From the NCBI GenBank assembly GCA_020427625.1, contig JAGQOI010000130.1:1-18332 (forward strand): DNA of 18,332 nucleotides, given 5' to 3'. Source of the DNA: Phycisphaerales bacterium. Lineage in GTDB: Bacteria; Planctomycetota; Phycisphaerae; Phycisphaerales; SM1A02. The position numbers were made by a program, and so were the translations under genes. The notes under the pieces were generated by a model, which did no database searches, was not told the DNA's origin, and worked only from the letters and a program-made list of their open reading frames with translations. Shown here one piece after another: positions 8,029 to 15,020 of this stretch. Numbering within the stretch: position 1 is the first letter of the stretch; each line of letters opens with the position of its first letter.

Positions 8029-11000
8029 ATGCGCCGCGCGACCGCCATCGTCGCCTTCGCCCTCGCCGCGACCGCCGCCGCCGACACGTTCGACAGCGCC
8101 TGGGTCGACGACGTCGATCGCATCTGGGTCGGACCGTCGTACTGGGCGAACCGTCTTCAGGACTGGCGCATCGCCGACGGGTGGCTCACGTGCGTCGACG
8201 ATGCCGCGCAGCCGCTGCGGACCGTGCACCTGCTCACCCACCGCCTGTCCGAGCGCAACGACTCGTCGCAGTCGTCCGTCGAGATCGACTTCGACGGCGA
8301 TCGGCGCGACCTCGCGCCGGATGCGTTCGGCGGCCTCATGCTCGGCGCCGGCGGCGCGACCATGGACCATCGCGGCGCCGCCGTGATCCACGGCATCTCC
8401 GGTCGCGGGAACGGCTTCCTCGTCGGACTTCGTGCCGACGGGCGGGTCTTCATCCACGACCTCGAACAGCCGCTCCCGATCGACACCGATGAGCCGCCCG
8501 GAAGTCTCCCGCGCGACACGTGGACCATCGCCGGCGCGGACAGCGACGAGCCCGGCCAGCCGGCGCTCAACGCGATCGACGACGATGCGACCACCATCTG
8601 GCACACCGCGTGGCGCGAGCGGCGCGACGAGCATCCGCACGAGATCATCATCGACACGAACGCGCCGTCGACCTTCGACGGTCTTGCCTGCCTGCCGCGC
8701 CAGGACTCGTCGTCCGGGCGGGTACTCGCCTACCGCATCTTCGTCGGCGACGCACCGGACGCGTGCGACACGCTGGTCGCCTCGGGCGTGTTCGAGGACG
8801 GTGCCGCGCGACAGGACGTCACGTTCGATCGGGTCACCGCGCGCTGTGTCCGGTTCGTCGCCGACTCCGCGCCCGGGGGGCGTCCGGCGACGGCGATCGC
8901 CGAGTTGTTCCTCGTCGACAGCGCGTTGATCGATCGGGCCCCGCAGGACCGCGCGCCCGAGGGATCGGCGCGCCTGCGGGTCTCGGTGAAACGGATCGCG
9001 CCGGAGACGGTGCTGATCGACGCGATCGCCCTCGCCGCCGACGGCCGCCGGGTGCTCGATCGCGTCAATGCCTTCGTCACCGCCGATCGCATGATCGGCA
9101 CCCTCGCGCTGGTCTCGCATCCGGGCGCGGCGTCGCGGGGCCGACCCGGGCGGGCGCGGTTCCGCGACTGGCACGTCACCGGACCGGACATCGACGCGCA
9201 CCCCGCCGACGCGCTCGGGCCGATCCTCTCCGCGCAGTACACGCTGAGCCGACGCGTGCTCAAGGTGACGGCCCAGTGCATGCCCCTCGGCGCGCGGGAC
9301 GGCGCGACGGCGGCACTCGAGACGTTCGACGGTACGACGTGGCGCCGTGCCGCGGAGGTGCCGATCATCACGCCGGGCTGGACGGCGACGTTCCGCATCG
9401 AGGACTGGGACGACACGCGCGACACGCCGTACCGCATCGTGCACGATACGACGAACCGGCGCGGCGGCGCCGTGCGCTCGACCTACGAAGGCGTGATCCG
9501 ACACGATCCCGTCGAGCGGGACGTCATCGTGCTGGCCGCCCTGTCGTGCAACCACAACAACTCGCACAACCTCGCCGGCGGCTGGGGCGCGACCGACGGT
9601 TCGAAGATCGGCGACTGGCCCGGCCTGCTGTGGTTCCCGCATGCGGATCTGACCGCCCGCGTCTCCGCCCATGCGCCCGACCTGCTGTTCTTCGCCGGCG
9701 ACCAGATCTACGAAGGCGCGAGCCCGTCGTTCGCCGACCGGCGGCACCTCGAACTCGACTACCTCTACAAGTGGTACCTCTGGTGCTGGGCCTATCGCGA
9801 CCTCACCCGATCCACGCCCGCCGTCGTCATTCCCGACGACCACGACGTCTACCAGGGCAACGTCTGGGGCGCCGGCGGGCGTGCCGCGCGCCGGCAGGAG
9901 GAAGGCGGATACGTCCAGCCCGCCGAGTTCATCCGCATGGTCGTCCGCACGCAGACGAGCCACCTGCCCGATCCGTTCGACCCCACGCCCATCGAGCAGG
10001 ACCTGCCCGTCTACTACACCGACCTGGTCTGGGGACGCGTGTCGTTCGCGGTGCTCGAAGACCGCACGTTCAAGAGCGGCTGCCTCGATCCCGCCCTGCC
10101 GCCGTCCGGCACCGGCCGACCGGATCACTTCAACGACCCCGACTTCGACACGCGCAACCTCGATCTCCCGCACCTTCGTCTTCTCGGCGATCGACAACTC
10201 GCGTTCCTCGATGCATGGGCGCGGGACTGGCGCGGGGCGGACCTCAAGGCCGCGCTCTCGCAGACCGTCTTCGCCAACCTCGCGACGCATCACGGCAAGG
10301 GACTTCAATCGCTCATCGCGGATCTCGACTCGAACGGCTGGCCGCAGACGGGCCGGAACCAGGCCGTCGCCGCACTGCGGCGCGCGCTCGCGCCGCACAT
10401 CGCCGGCGACCAGCATCTCGCGACGCTCGCGCGTCACGGGATCGAGGCGCATCGCGACGCCGGCTGGTCGTTCTGCATGCCGGCCGCGGCGAACTTCTAC
10501 CCGCGCCAGTGGCTTCCGCCGCGCGACGGTGCGAATCGCGCGCCGGGCGAGCCGCCGTGGCTCGGCGATCACGTCGACGGGTTCGGCAATCTCGTGACGA
10601 TGGTCGCGGTCGCGAATCCGCGCGCGTCCGGACACGAGCCCCGGGATCTTCACGACGGCATGGCCGGATACGGGATCGTGCGGTTCGACCGGCCCGGACG
10701 GTCGGTGACCTTCGAGTGCTGGCCGCGCTGGGCGGGTCCGTCCGACGATGCGCAGCAGTTCCCGGGCTGGCCCGTGACGGTCGCCCAGCGCGACGGGGAC
10801 GGTCGCCCGGCGCTCGGACCGCTGCCGGAGATCGTCCTGCGCGGCCTCGCGGACCCCGTCGTGCGCGTGACCGACGAGACGACGGGCGAGCTCATCGTCG
10901 CGTTCCGGGCGCGCGGCGACGTGCTGCGTCTGCCGGCGATCACGGCGGGTCCGTTCACGATCGACGTGGGCGATCCCGATCGGGACTGGTGGCAGACGCT

Positions 11001-11073
11001 GACGGGCGTTCGTCCCGGCGCGGATCGCATCGAACTCATCTTCCCCCCGCGCAACGACGCGCCGAATCGGTGA
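8029..11073 (+). CDS. Secreted PhoD-like alkaline phosphatase with jelly-roll N-terminus interrupted by an F5/8C (discoidin) domain
   Basis: This 1014-residue protein has a signal peptide (MRRATAIVAFALAATAAA). The metallophosphatase domain occupies ~500-880: C507 in 'ALSCNHNN', 'FFAGDQIYEG' with D558 and Y561, 'IPDDHDVYQGN' (601-611) and 'GDQH' (793-796). These match the metal-ligand positions of PhoD, a secreted phosphomono/diesterase. Residues ~165-300 form an F5/8 type C module: 'NAIDDDATTIWHTAW', 'PHEIIIDTN', 'LACLPRQDSSSGRVLAYRIF', 'CVRFVAD' and 'AIAELFLVDS'. The flanks (~20-160 and ~303-390) look like two halves of one lectin-like beta-sandwich, so the discoidin module seems inserted. 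A further beta domain starting 'GPILSAQYTLS' precedes the catalytic part. It lies 2 bp after the sulfatase and 2 bp before a lipoprotein gene. A role in removing phosphate from polymers or glycans is inferred. Confidence 0.9.
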   Translation: MRRATAIVAFALAATAAADTFDSAWVDDVDRIWVGPSYWANRLQDWRIADGWLTCVDDAAQPLRTVHLLTHRLSERNDSSQSSVEIDFDGDRRDLAPDAFGGLMLGAGGATMDHRGAAVIHGISGRGNGFLVGLRADGRVFIHDLEQPLPIDTDEPPGSLPRDTWTIAGADSDEPGQPALNAIDDDATTIWHTAWRERRDEHPHEIIIDTNAPSTFDGLACLPRQDSSSGRVLAYRIFVGDAPDACDTLVASGVFEDGAARQDVTFDRVTARCVRFVADSAPGGRPATAIAELFLVDSALIDRAPQDRAPEGSARLRVSVKRIAPETVLIDAIALAADGRRVLDRVNAFVTADRMIGTLALVSHPGAASRGRPGRARFRDWHVTGPDIDAHPADALGPILSAQYTLSRRVLKVTAQCMPLGARDGATAALETFDGTTWRRAAEVPIITPGWTATFRIEDWDDTRDTPYRIVHDTTNRRGGAVRSTYEGVIRHDPVERDVIVLAALSCNHNNSHNLAGGWGATDGSKIGDWPGLLWFPHADLTARVSAHAPDLLFFAGDQIYEGASPSFADRRHLELDYLYKWYLWCWAYRDLTRSTPAVVIPDDHDVYQGNVWGAGGRAARRQEEGGYVQPAEFIRMVVRTQTSHLPDPFDPTPIEQDLPVYYTDLVWGRVSFAVLEDRTFKSGCLDPALPPSGTGRPDHFNDPDFDTRNLDLPHLRLLGDRQLAFLDAWARDWRGADLKAALSQTVFANLATHHGKGLQSLIADLDSNGWPQTGRNQAVAALRRALAPHIAGDQHLATLARHGIEAHRDAGWSFCMPAAANFYPRQWLPPRDGANRAPGEPPWLGDHVDGFGNLVTMVAVANPRASGHEPRDLHDGMAGYGIVRFDRPGRSVTFECWPRWAGPSDDAQQFPGWPVTVAQRDGDGRPALGPLPEIVLRGLADPVVRVTDETTGELIVAFRARGDVLRLPAITAGPFTIDVGDPDRDWWQTLTGVRPGADRIELIFPPRNDAPNR

Positions 11074-11075
11074 CA

Positions 11076-11873
11076 ATGACGACCATGATGCAGCGCTTCA
11101 CCATCGTGTCGGCCGCGATGCTCGTCTTCGTGCTCGCCGCCTGTTCGTCGTCACCGAAGCCGAAGAAGAAGGTCGTGCCGCCCCCGCCGCCGCCGACGCA
11201 GGTCGTGGTGCTCGGCACGATCCACGGCCAGCACCGCACGAGCGAGTTGTACGGCACGGCGCAGCTCTCCGAGATGATCCGCCAGTTGCGTCCGACCCGC
11301 GTGCTGTGCGAGATCCCGCCGGACCGGTTCATGGTCGCGCTCGACGAGTTCGAGCGAACCGGAACCGTCACCGAGGCCCGCGTCAGCCAGTTTCCCGAGT
11401 ACGTCGACGTCCTGTTCCCGCTGACGAAGGAGATGGACTTCGACATCATCCCGTGCGCGGCATGGACGCAGGCGATGAGCGACGAACGCGCCGCCGCCCT
11501 GGCCCGACTGCGCACCGAACGTCCCGAGGATTCCGCGACCGTGCAGGAGGCGCAGCAGCAGGCGGAGCGTCGGATCGCGGCGGGCGGCGATCCGAACGAT
11601 CCGCGATGGATTCACACGCGGCCGTACGACGACATCGTGCGGGCCGGCATGACGCCGTATGCCGCGCTGTTCGACGTGGATCTCGGCGCCGGCGGCTGGA
11701 CGGCGATCAACGAGGCGCACTGGGCGTTGCTGAGCGCGGCTCTCGACGATGCGAAGGACACGGGCGAGCGCGTCGTCATCATGTTCGGCGCCTGGCACAA
11801 GTACTGGATCCTCGACCGGCTCCACGAGCGCCCCGACGTCCTCGTGATCGATCCGATCCGCTTCATGCCCTGA
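11076..11873 (+). CDS. TraB/TIKI-like (GumN/EreA-type superfamily) lipoprotein
   Basis: This 265-residue protein has a lipoprotein signal ending in lipobox LAAC, with C23 as the lipidated residue. A Ser/Lys stretch and a run of six prolines (35-40) follow as a linker. The globular part begins 'VVVLGTIHGQH' (G47-xx-H50) and continues with 'RVLCEIPPD' (E79) and near the end 'MFGAWHKYWIL' (H241). These conserved blocks (GxxH, an early Glu, a late His) characterise the TraB/PrgY, TIKI, GumN and erythromycin-esterase-like superfamily, whose characterised TIKI members are metal-dependent peptidases. Activity here is inferred, not shown. The central region (~120-180) is Arg/Glu/Gln-rich and probably helical. 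ATG 11076 lies 2 bp after the phosphatase stop. ATGs at 11085 or 11088 would give nearly the same lipoprotein. It is likely anchored in the periplasm and cotranscribed with the sulfatase and phosphatase. Confidence 0.85.
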   Translation: MTTMMQRFTIVSAAMLVFVLAACSSSPKPKKKVVPPPPPPTQVVVLGTIHGQHRTSELYGTAQLSEMIRQLRPTRVLCEIPPDRFMVALDEFERTGTVTEARVSQFPEYVDVLFPLTKEMDFDIIPCAAWTQAMSDERAAALARLRTERPEDSATVQEAQQQAERRIAAGGDPNDPRWIHTRPYDDIVRAGMTPYAALFDVDLGAGGWTAINEAHWALLSAALDDAKDTGERVVIMFGAWHKYWILDRLHERPDVLVIDPIRFMP

Positions 11874-11894
11874 CGACTCGCGAGACCTCATCCC

Positions 11895-12452
11895 ATGACC
11901 CAGACGTTTCACGGCACGACCATCCTCTCGGTCCGCGACGGCGCGCGCGTCGCGATCGCCGGCGACGGGCAGGTGACGCTCGGCGCGGCCGTGCAGAAGG
12001 CGGACGCCCGCAAGGTCCGGATGCTCGAGGGACTCGGCGCCGAGGGCGCCGGCGTGCTCGTCGGGTTCGCGGGCTCCGTCGCCGACGCGTTCGCGCTGCT
12101 CGAGCGGTTCGAAGCGAAGCTCAAGGCGTCGCCGGCGAACCTCATGCGGGCGGCGATCGAACTCGCGAAGGTCTGGCGGACCGATCGCGCGCTGCGCCGG
12201 CTCGACTCGATGCTCATCGTCGCCGACCGCGCCTGCACGCTCATGATCTCCGGGCAGGGCGACGTCATCGAACCCTCGGACGGCATCTGCGCCATCGGCT
12301 CCGGCGGGTCGTTTGCGCTGTCCGCCGCCCGGGCCCTGCGACGGCGCACCGACCTCGATCCCGCCGGCATCTGCGCCGACGCCATGCAGATCGCCGCCGA
12401 GATCTGCGTGTACACGAACGAGCACATCATCACGCTGACGCTGGACGGCTGA
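11895..12452 (+). CDS. hslV: ATP-dependent protease peptidase subunit HslV (ClpQ)
   Basis: This 185-residue protein matches the usual HslV length (about 175-185). HslV is the proteasome-like threonine peptidase that, capped by the HslU unfoldase, degrades unfolded or regulatory proteins in the cytoplasm. The sequence reads MTQTFHG then TTILSVRDGARVAIAGDGQ. T8 is the predicted catalytic N-terminal threonine after removal of a seven-residue propeptide. D24 and K40 correspond to catalytic Asp17 and Lys33, and 'AIGSGG' carries the conserved Ser region. 'LAKVWRTDRALRRLDSMLIVAD' and the terminal 'ICVYTNEHIITL' are also family hallmarks. All active-site residues are present, so it should be functional. 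The gene lies 21 bp after the TraB-like lipoprotein gene and 9 bp before a small membrane-protein gene. The usual partner hslU is not adjacent, nor anywhere in the window. The Shine-Dalgarno is weak, suggesting translational coupling. Confidence 0.97.
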   Translation: MTQTFHGTTILSVRDGARVAIAGDGQVTLGAAVQKADARKVRMLEGLGAEGAGVLVGFAGSVADAFALLERFEAKLKASPANLMRAAIELAKVWRTDRALRRLDSMLIVADRACTLMISGQGDVIEPSDGICAIGSGGSFALSAARALRRRTDLDPAGICADAMQIAAEICVYTNEHIITLTLDG

Positions 12453-12455
12453 GGG
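12451..12455 (+). promoter_or_regulatory. Ribosome binding site for the small membrane-protein gene
   Basis: GAGGG overlaps the hslV stop codon and lies 6 nt before ATG 12462. It supports the reality of the small downstream gene and its translation in the same transcript. Confidence 0.55.
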
Positions 12456-12461
12456 CGCGTC

Positions 12462-12833
12462 ATGGCGCGACGACGTTCCCGCCGCCGTTCCCGCCGCCGA
12501 CGGCGCCCGGCGCCCGCCGTCGCGCACGGGTCGACGGTCCTCGCGACGCTCACCGTCGGCGGACTCGGCCTCGCCCTCGGCATCCTCCACCTCATCGGGC
12601 CGGTGCCGGCGCTCGCGGTGCCCGCGTTGTGGGTGCGGTCGCATCGCGTGCCGGTGGTTCTCGGACTCATCGCGCTGGCGACGGCCCTCGGCGCGTCGGT
12701 CCTGCTCGCGACCCGGCCCCGGCTTCGCTGGGTCGCGATCGTCGCCTGGATCGCCGGGATCGTGGCGGGCGGGGCGCTCTATGCGGATCGGATCGGCACG
12801 ATCGCGACCACCATCCTCCGACATGGCGGTTGA
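12462..12833 (+). CDS. Small membrane protein with poly-arginine N-terminus, unknown function
   Basis: This 123-residue protein is not recognised. Residues 1-16 are almost entirely Arg and Ser (MARRRSRRRSRRRRRP), a strongly positive cytoplasmic tail. Three or four hydrophobic segments follow at about 24-46, 48-57, 63-81 and 88-107, separated by short basic loops, so it should be a small inner-membrane protein with the Arg-rich end inside by the positive-inside rule. The basic tail could bind nucleic acid or acidic lipids, but this is speculation. It starts 9 bp after hslV with a good GAGGG site and stops 38 bp before the PilZ gene. This spacing, plus the codon usage, supports a genuine gene. 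No catalytic motif is visible. Confidence 0.7.
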   Translation: MARRRSRRRSRRRRRPAPAVAHGSTVLATLTVGGLGLALGILHLIGPVPALAVPALWVRSHRVPVVLGLIALATALGASVLLATRPRLRWVAIVAWIAGIVAGGALYADRIGTIATTILRHGG

Positions 12834-12871
12834 GCTTCATCCGTCGTCGCCGCCGGCCGATCTCTCGCGAC

Positions 12872-13615
12872 ATGACGCGTTGGATCAACCGGGTCGTCGA
12901 TGCCCTGCGCCCCGAGTCGGACTCGGAGCGCGAGGTGCGCGCCGTGCTTCAGCAGGCGGTGAACCGCCGCCTGCCGCTCGAGCTCATCGTGACGACCCGC
13001 GACGGCTCCGATCCGCCGTACGTCACGACCATCATCCGCGTCCGGAAGGATGACTTCGTCATCGCGGTGCCGCACGGCGGGCCGATCGGCACGACGCTGT
13101 ACGACGGACAGGTGTTCACCATGGCGCTCAGCGCGGGACGGGGACGACACGTCGGCACGACCCGCGTGCTGGGCCGCCACAAGTCGACGGACGGCGGACG
13201 CCCGTTCATCGGCTACGCGATGGCGATCCCGGCGGCACTCGACCTCCGGGAACGGCGCGAGTTCCACCGGATCTCCGTCGGCTTCGACATCGCGCCGGCC
13301 GCGACCCTGCACGTCACGAACTCGGACCTGGGCCCGATCGAGGGCATCATCCAGGACCTCAGCATGGGCGGCGCGCTCATCCGCTGCGCGGCCCGGTACC
13401 CGCGCCTCGCGCCCGGCATGCAGGTGTGCGCCCGCCTGTCGTTCCCGGACCCGATCGGTCAGGTCCTGGAACTCGCCGAGATCGCGCACGTCTCCCCCGC
13501 GAAGCAGAGCGAGCAGATGCTCGTCGGACTCCGCTTCGCGCGGCCGAACGAGAAGCTCGGCACCCTGCTGCGCACCTTCGACCTTCGACGCGCCACCCGA
13601 CGTCACTCGGCCTGA
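12872..13615 (+). CDS. PilZ-domain protein (predicted c-di-GMP receptor)
   Basis: This 247-residue protein has a C-terminal PilZ domain (~124-235). The c-di-GMP binding motif RRxxxR is present as R128-R129-E-F-H-R133, and the second motif (D/N)xSxxG as D162-L-S164-M-G-G167, so ligand binding is likely retained. The N-terminal ~120 residues (starting MTRWINRVVDALRP) are beta-rich, with 'VRKDDFVIAVP', 'LYDGQVFTMALSAG' and 'GYAMAIPAALD'. They resemble the YcgR-N-like barrel that commonly precedes PilZ and places the RR motif at the hinge. YcgR-type proteins couple c-di-GMP levels to motility or surface behaviour; the target here is unknown. The start is ATG 12872, and no strong Shine-Dalgarno is visible. 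It is the last gene of the apparent six-gene run. Its final 13 bp overlap the convergent BFD-like gene. Confidence 0.9.
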   Translation: MTRWINRVVDALRPESDSEREVRAVLQQAVNRRLPLELIVTTRDGSDPPYVTTIIRVRKDDFVIAVPHGGPIGTTLYDGQVFTMALSAGRGRHVGTTRVLGRHKSTDGGRPFIGYAMAIPAALDLRERREFHRISVGFDIAPAATLHVTNSDLGPIEGIIQDLSMGGALIRCAARYPRLAPGMQVCARLSFPDPIGQVLELAEIAHVSPAKQSEQMLVGLRFARPNEKLGTLLRTFDLRRATRRHSA

Positions 13616-13911
13616 GAGACGTCCGGCGACGACTCGGCCCGCGCCGCCGCCCGCTCGGCGCGCCGCACCGCCCGGTATGCCTCCCGTGCGATCGCATACT
13701 CGCCGGGCCCGTCGCTGATCTGCGGATCGCGACCCGCACGACAGTCATCGAAGATGATCTGAAGATACGGGCGGCACCAGCCGCAGCCCGTGCCGGCGCC
13801 CAGACAGTCCGACAACTGCGAAGCGACCGCCGGACGCTCCCGACGGGCGTAATTCGTCAGCTTGCGGAGACTGACGTGATAACACAGACAGACGTGATCC
13901 TCGGGCTGCAT
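13603..13911 (-). CDS. BFD-like [2Fe-2S]-binding protein
   Basis: This 102-residue protein carries an N-terminal BFD-like (bacterioferritin-associated ferredoxin-type) domain: C8-L-C10 in 'VCLCYHVSLRKL' and C43-G-W-C46 in 'GAGTGCGWCRPYL'. This is the CxC plus CxxC pattern that ligates a [2Fe-2S] cluster. C36 is an additional cysteine shortly before the CxxC. Canonical Bfd has about 64 residues; here a further ~45 residues follow, forming an Ala/Arg/Glu-rich, probably helical tail (after 'DGPGEYAIAREAYRAV'). Stand-alone members act in iron release from bacterioferritin or as electron-transfer modules; the partner here is unknown. ATG 13911 is preferred because the cysteine motif begins seven residues later; longer in-frame versions give Arg/Pro-rich shadow sequence. 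It is convergent with, and overlaps by 13 bp, the PilZ gene. Confidence 0.85.
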   Translation of the reverse strand: MQPEDHVCLCYHVSLRKLTNYARRERPAVASQLSDCLGAGTGCGWCRPYLQIIFDDCRAGRDPQISDGPGEYAIAREAYRAVRRAERAAARAESSPDVSQAE

Positions 13912-14154
13912 GGCTGGTCGAGGATAGCGCCGATGCGTCGCCGCGGCGACGAAACGCCCGCCGGAATCGTCACATCGGACCTTCGGCGGCACGCATAATC
14001 GAGGCGGTCCGATCCATGGGCCGTCGCGAGATATCGGCCCGCGCGGCACGCCCGGGCGCAGCCGCCGCAACCTCACGTCCGATCCGGCGGTCGAACCCTT
14101 CCGCGACCGGCGCGGGGATCGATCTCGGGGCATCTTGAAGGTGAGCGGCCCGCG

Positions 14155-14166
14155 GACTCCGGAGTC
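14155..14166. promoter_or_regulatory. 12-bp perfect palindrome upstream of the thioester-domain gene
   Basis: GACTCCGGAGTC is its own reverse complement and lies 52 bp before the ATG at 14219, a plausible operator position. In such GC-rich DNA a palindrome of this length can also arise by chance. Confidence 0.25.
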
Positions 14167-14204
14167 GGGCCCGGCCGCCGAACCCCACGTGACCATCGAT
14201 AGAA

Positions 14205-14213
14205 GAGGGAGAG
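14205..14213 (+). promoter_or_regulatory. Ribosome binding site deciding the start of the thioester-domain gene
   Basis: The purine-rich GAGGGAGAG ends 5 nt before ATG 14219. The protein from this ATG begins with a clean signal peptide, so the in-frame upstream ATG at 14135 is unlikely. Confidence 0.7.
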
Positions 14214-14218
14214 AACCA

Positions 14219-14947
14219 ATGAACACTCGTCGCCTGACCATCGTTGCCGCCGCCCTGTCGTCCCTGGCCGTCGGCTCCGCGACCCTCGCGGACACCGTCG
14301 ACGTCAACTTCGTCGGCGTCGGCCTCGGACGCAACGTCCGCATCGACCTGAACAGCAGCGCCAAGAACGTGTTCGCGGGCCAGCTCGTGCACAACTTCGC
14401 CAACGGCACCGGCGACTGTGCCAGCCTCGCCGGCAACGTGACGACCTTCTGCACCGAGCTCACGCAGTACGTCAACGGCGGCGTGAACGAGTTCGACTGC
14501 GTCCAGGTCGAGGACGCGCCGAACACCAACCCGATGGGCACGATCCGCGCGAACGCCATCGGCGACCTCTACGCCTACGCCGCCGGGGCGCAGTTCGCGT
14601 CGGCGAGCACGAACGCCAACAAGGACCTCGCCGCGGCGTTCCAGATCGCCGTGTGGGAGATCGCCAACGACTACGACGGCACCTCGGGCAGCCTCGATCT
14701 CTCGAGCGGCACGCTGAAGGTGACGAACACCAGCGGCGGCGCCCTCAGCGCGGGGATCTCGACGCAGCTCTCGAACCTGTTCTCCGCCGTCGGACTGAAC
14801 GCCGGGTTCGCCGGTCTGCGTGCGGTGTCCAACAGCAGCTACCAGGACCAGCTCGTGCTCATCCCGCTTCCCGCGCCCGTCCTCATCGGTCTCGCCGGAC
14901 TCGGCGCCGTCGTGATCCGACGCCGGCGAATCGCCGCCGCCGGCTGA
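14219..14947 (+). CDS. Secreted PEP-CTERM-like protein with putative internal thioester (TQXA-type) domain
   Basis: This 242-residue protein has a signal peptide (MNTRRLTIVAAALSSLAVGS, cleavage near TLA/D). The C-terminus (~215-242) is a sorting signal of PEP-CTERM type: 'PLPAP', a hydrophobic helix, then R-R-R-R. Such proteins are typically processed by an exosortase-like enzyme and retained at the cell surface or in the extracellular matrix. The middle contains the two signatures of thioester domains: an aromatic-Cys motif, F-C78-T-E, and Q142 in 'AFQIAVWEI', matching the TQxAIW-type motif. In characterised Gram-positive adhesins the Cys and Gln side chains form an internal thioester that binds host or matrix covalently. 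C67 and C94 are additional cysteines. The gene stands alone, with a strong ribosome binding site and its own hairpin terminator. Thioester chemistry is inferred from motif spacing only; a generic PEP-CTERM matrix protein is the alternative. Confidence 0.85.
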   Translation: MNTRRLTIVAAALSSLAVGSATLADTVDVNFVGVGLGRNVRIDLNSSAKNVFAGQLVHNFANGTGDCASLAGNVTTFCTELTQYVNGGVNEFDCVQVEDAPNTNPMGTIRANAIGDLYAYAAGAQFASASTNANKDLAAAFQIAVWEIANDYDGTSGSLDLSSGTLKVTNTSGGALSAGISTQLSNLFSAVGLNAGFAGLRAVSNSSYQDQLVLIPLPAPVLIGLAGLGAVVIRRRRIAAAG

Positions 14948-14982
14948 TTCGAGCGGCCGCCTTCCCCCCCCGATCCTTCTCG

Positions 14983-15014
14983 ACCGCACGCGTTCACGGA
15001 CGCGTGCGGTTGTT
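14983..15014 (+). terminator. Rho-independent-like terminator
   Basis: A perfect 11-bp inverted repeat, ACCGCACGCGT (14983-14993) and ACGCGTGCGGT (15000-15010), encloses a six-base loop and is followed by TGTT. It lies 35 bp after the thioester-domain gene and 6 bp beyond the 3' end of the convergent NTPase gene. The T-tract is short, as expected in such GC-rich DNA. It could act in both directions. Confidence 0.75.
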
Positions 15015-15020
15015 CGCGCG

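Larger units (their letters stand above)
13912..14218. other. 307-bp intergenic region between divergent genes
   Basis: This lies between the divergent starts of the BFD-like gene (-) and the thioester-domain gene (+), so it should hold promoters for both. I see no convincing ORF, tRNA or riboswitch-like structure. CATAAT at 13994-13999 is the most AT-rich hexamer and could be a -10 element for the rightward gene, but no good -35 precedes it. A 12-bp perfect palindrome lies at 14155-14166. Confidence 0.5.

Noticed and set aside
7759..11076. A 1105-codon minus-strand open frame opposite the PhoD-like gene
   Set aside because: It has low-complexity Arg/Val/Asp/Gly composition and no recognisable motif, whereas the plus strand carries clear phosphatase motifs. 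It is an antisense shadow.
11151..12824. A 557-codon minus-strand open frame across the lipoprotein, hslV and membrane-protein genes
   Set aside because: It spans three real plus-strand genes and is almost entirely Arg, Asp, Gly and Glu. No domain is visible.
13994..13999. CATAAT as a sigma-70 -10 box for the thioester-domain gene
   Set aside because: No credible -35 element lies 16-18 bp upstream and it would leave a leader of about 210 nt. It is only mentioned in the intergenic entry.
13912..14559. A longer N-terminus for the BFD-like protein
   Set aside because: The additional residues are Arg/Pro-rich and overlap the thioester-domain gene antisense. The conserved domain begins just after the ATG at 13911.
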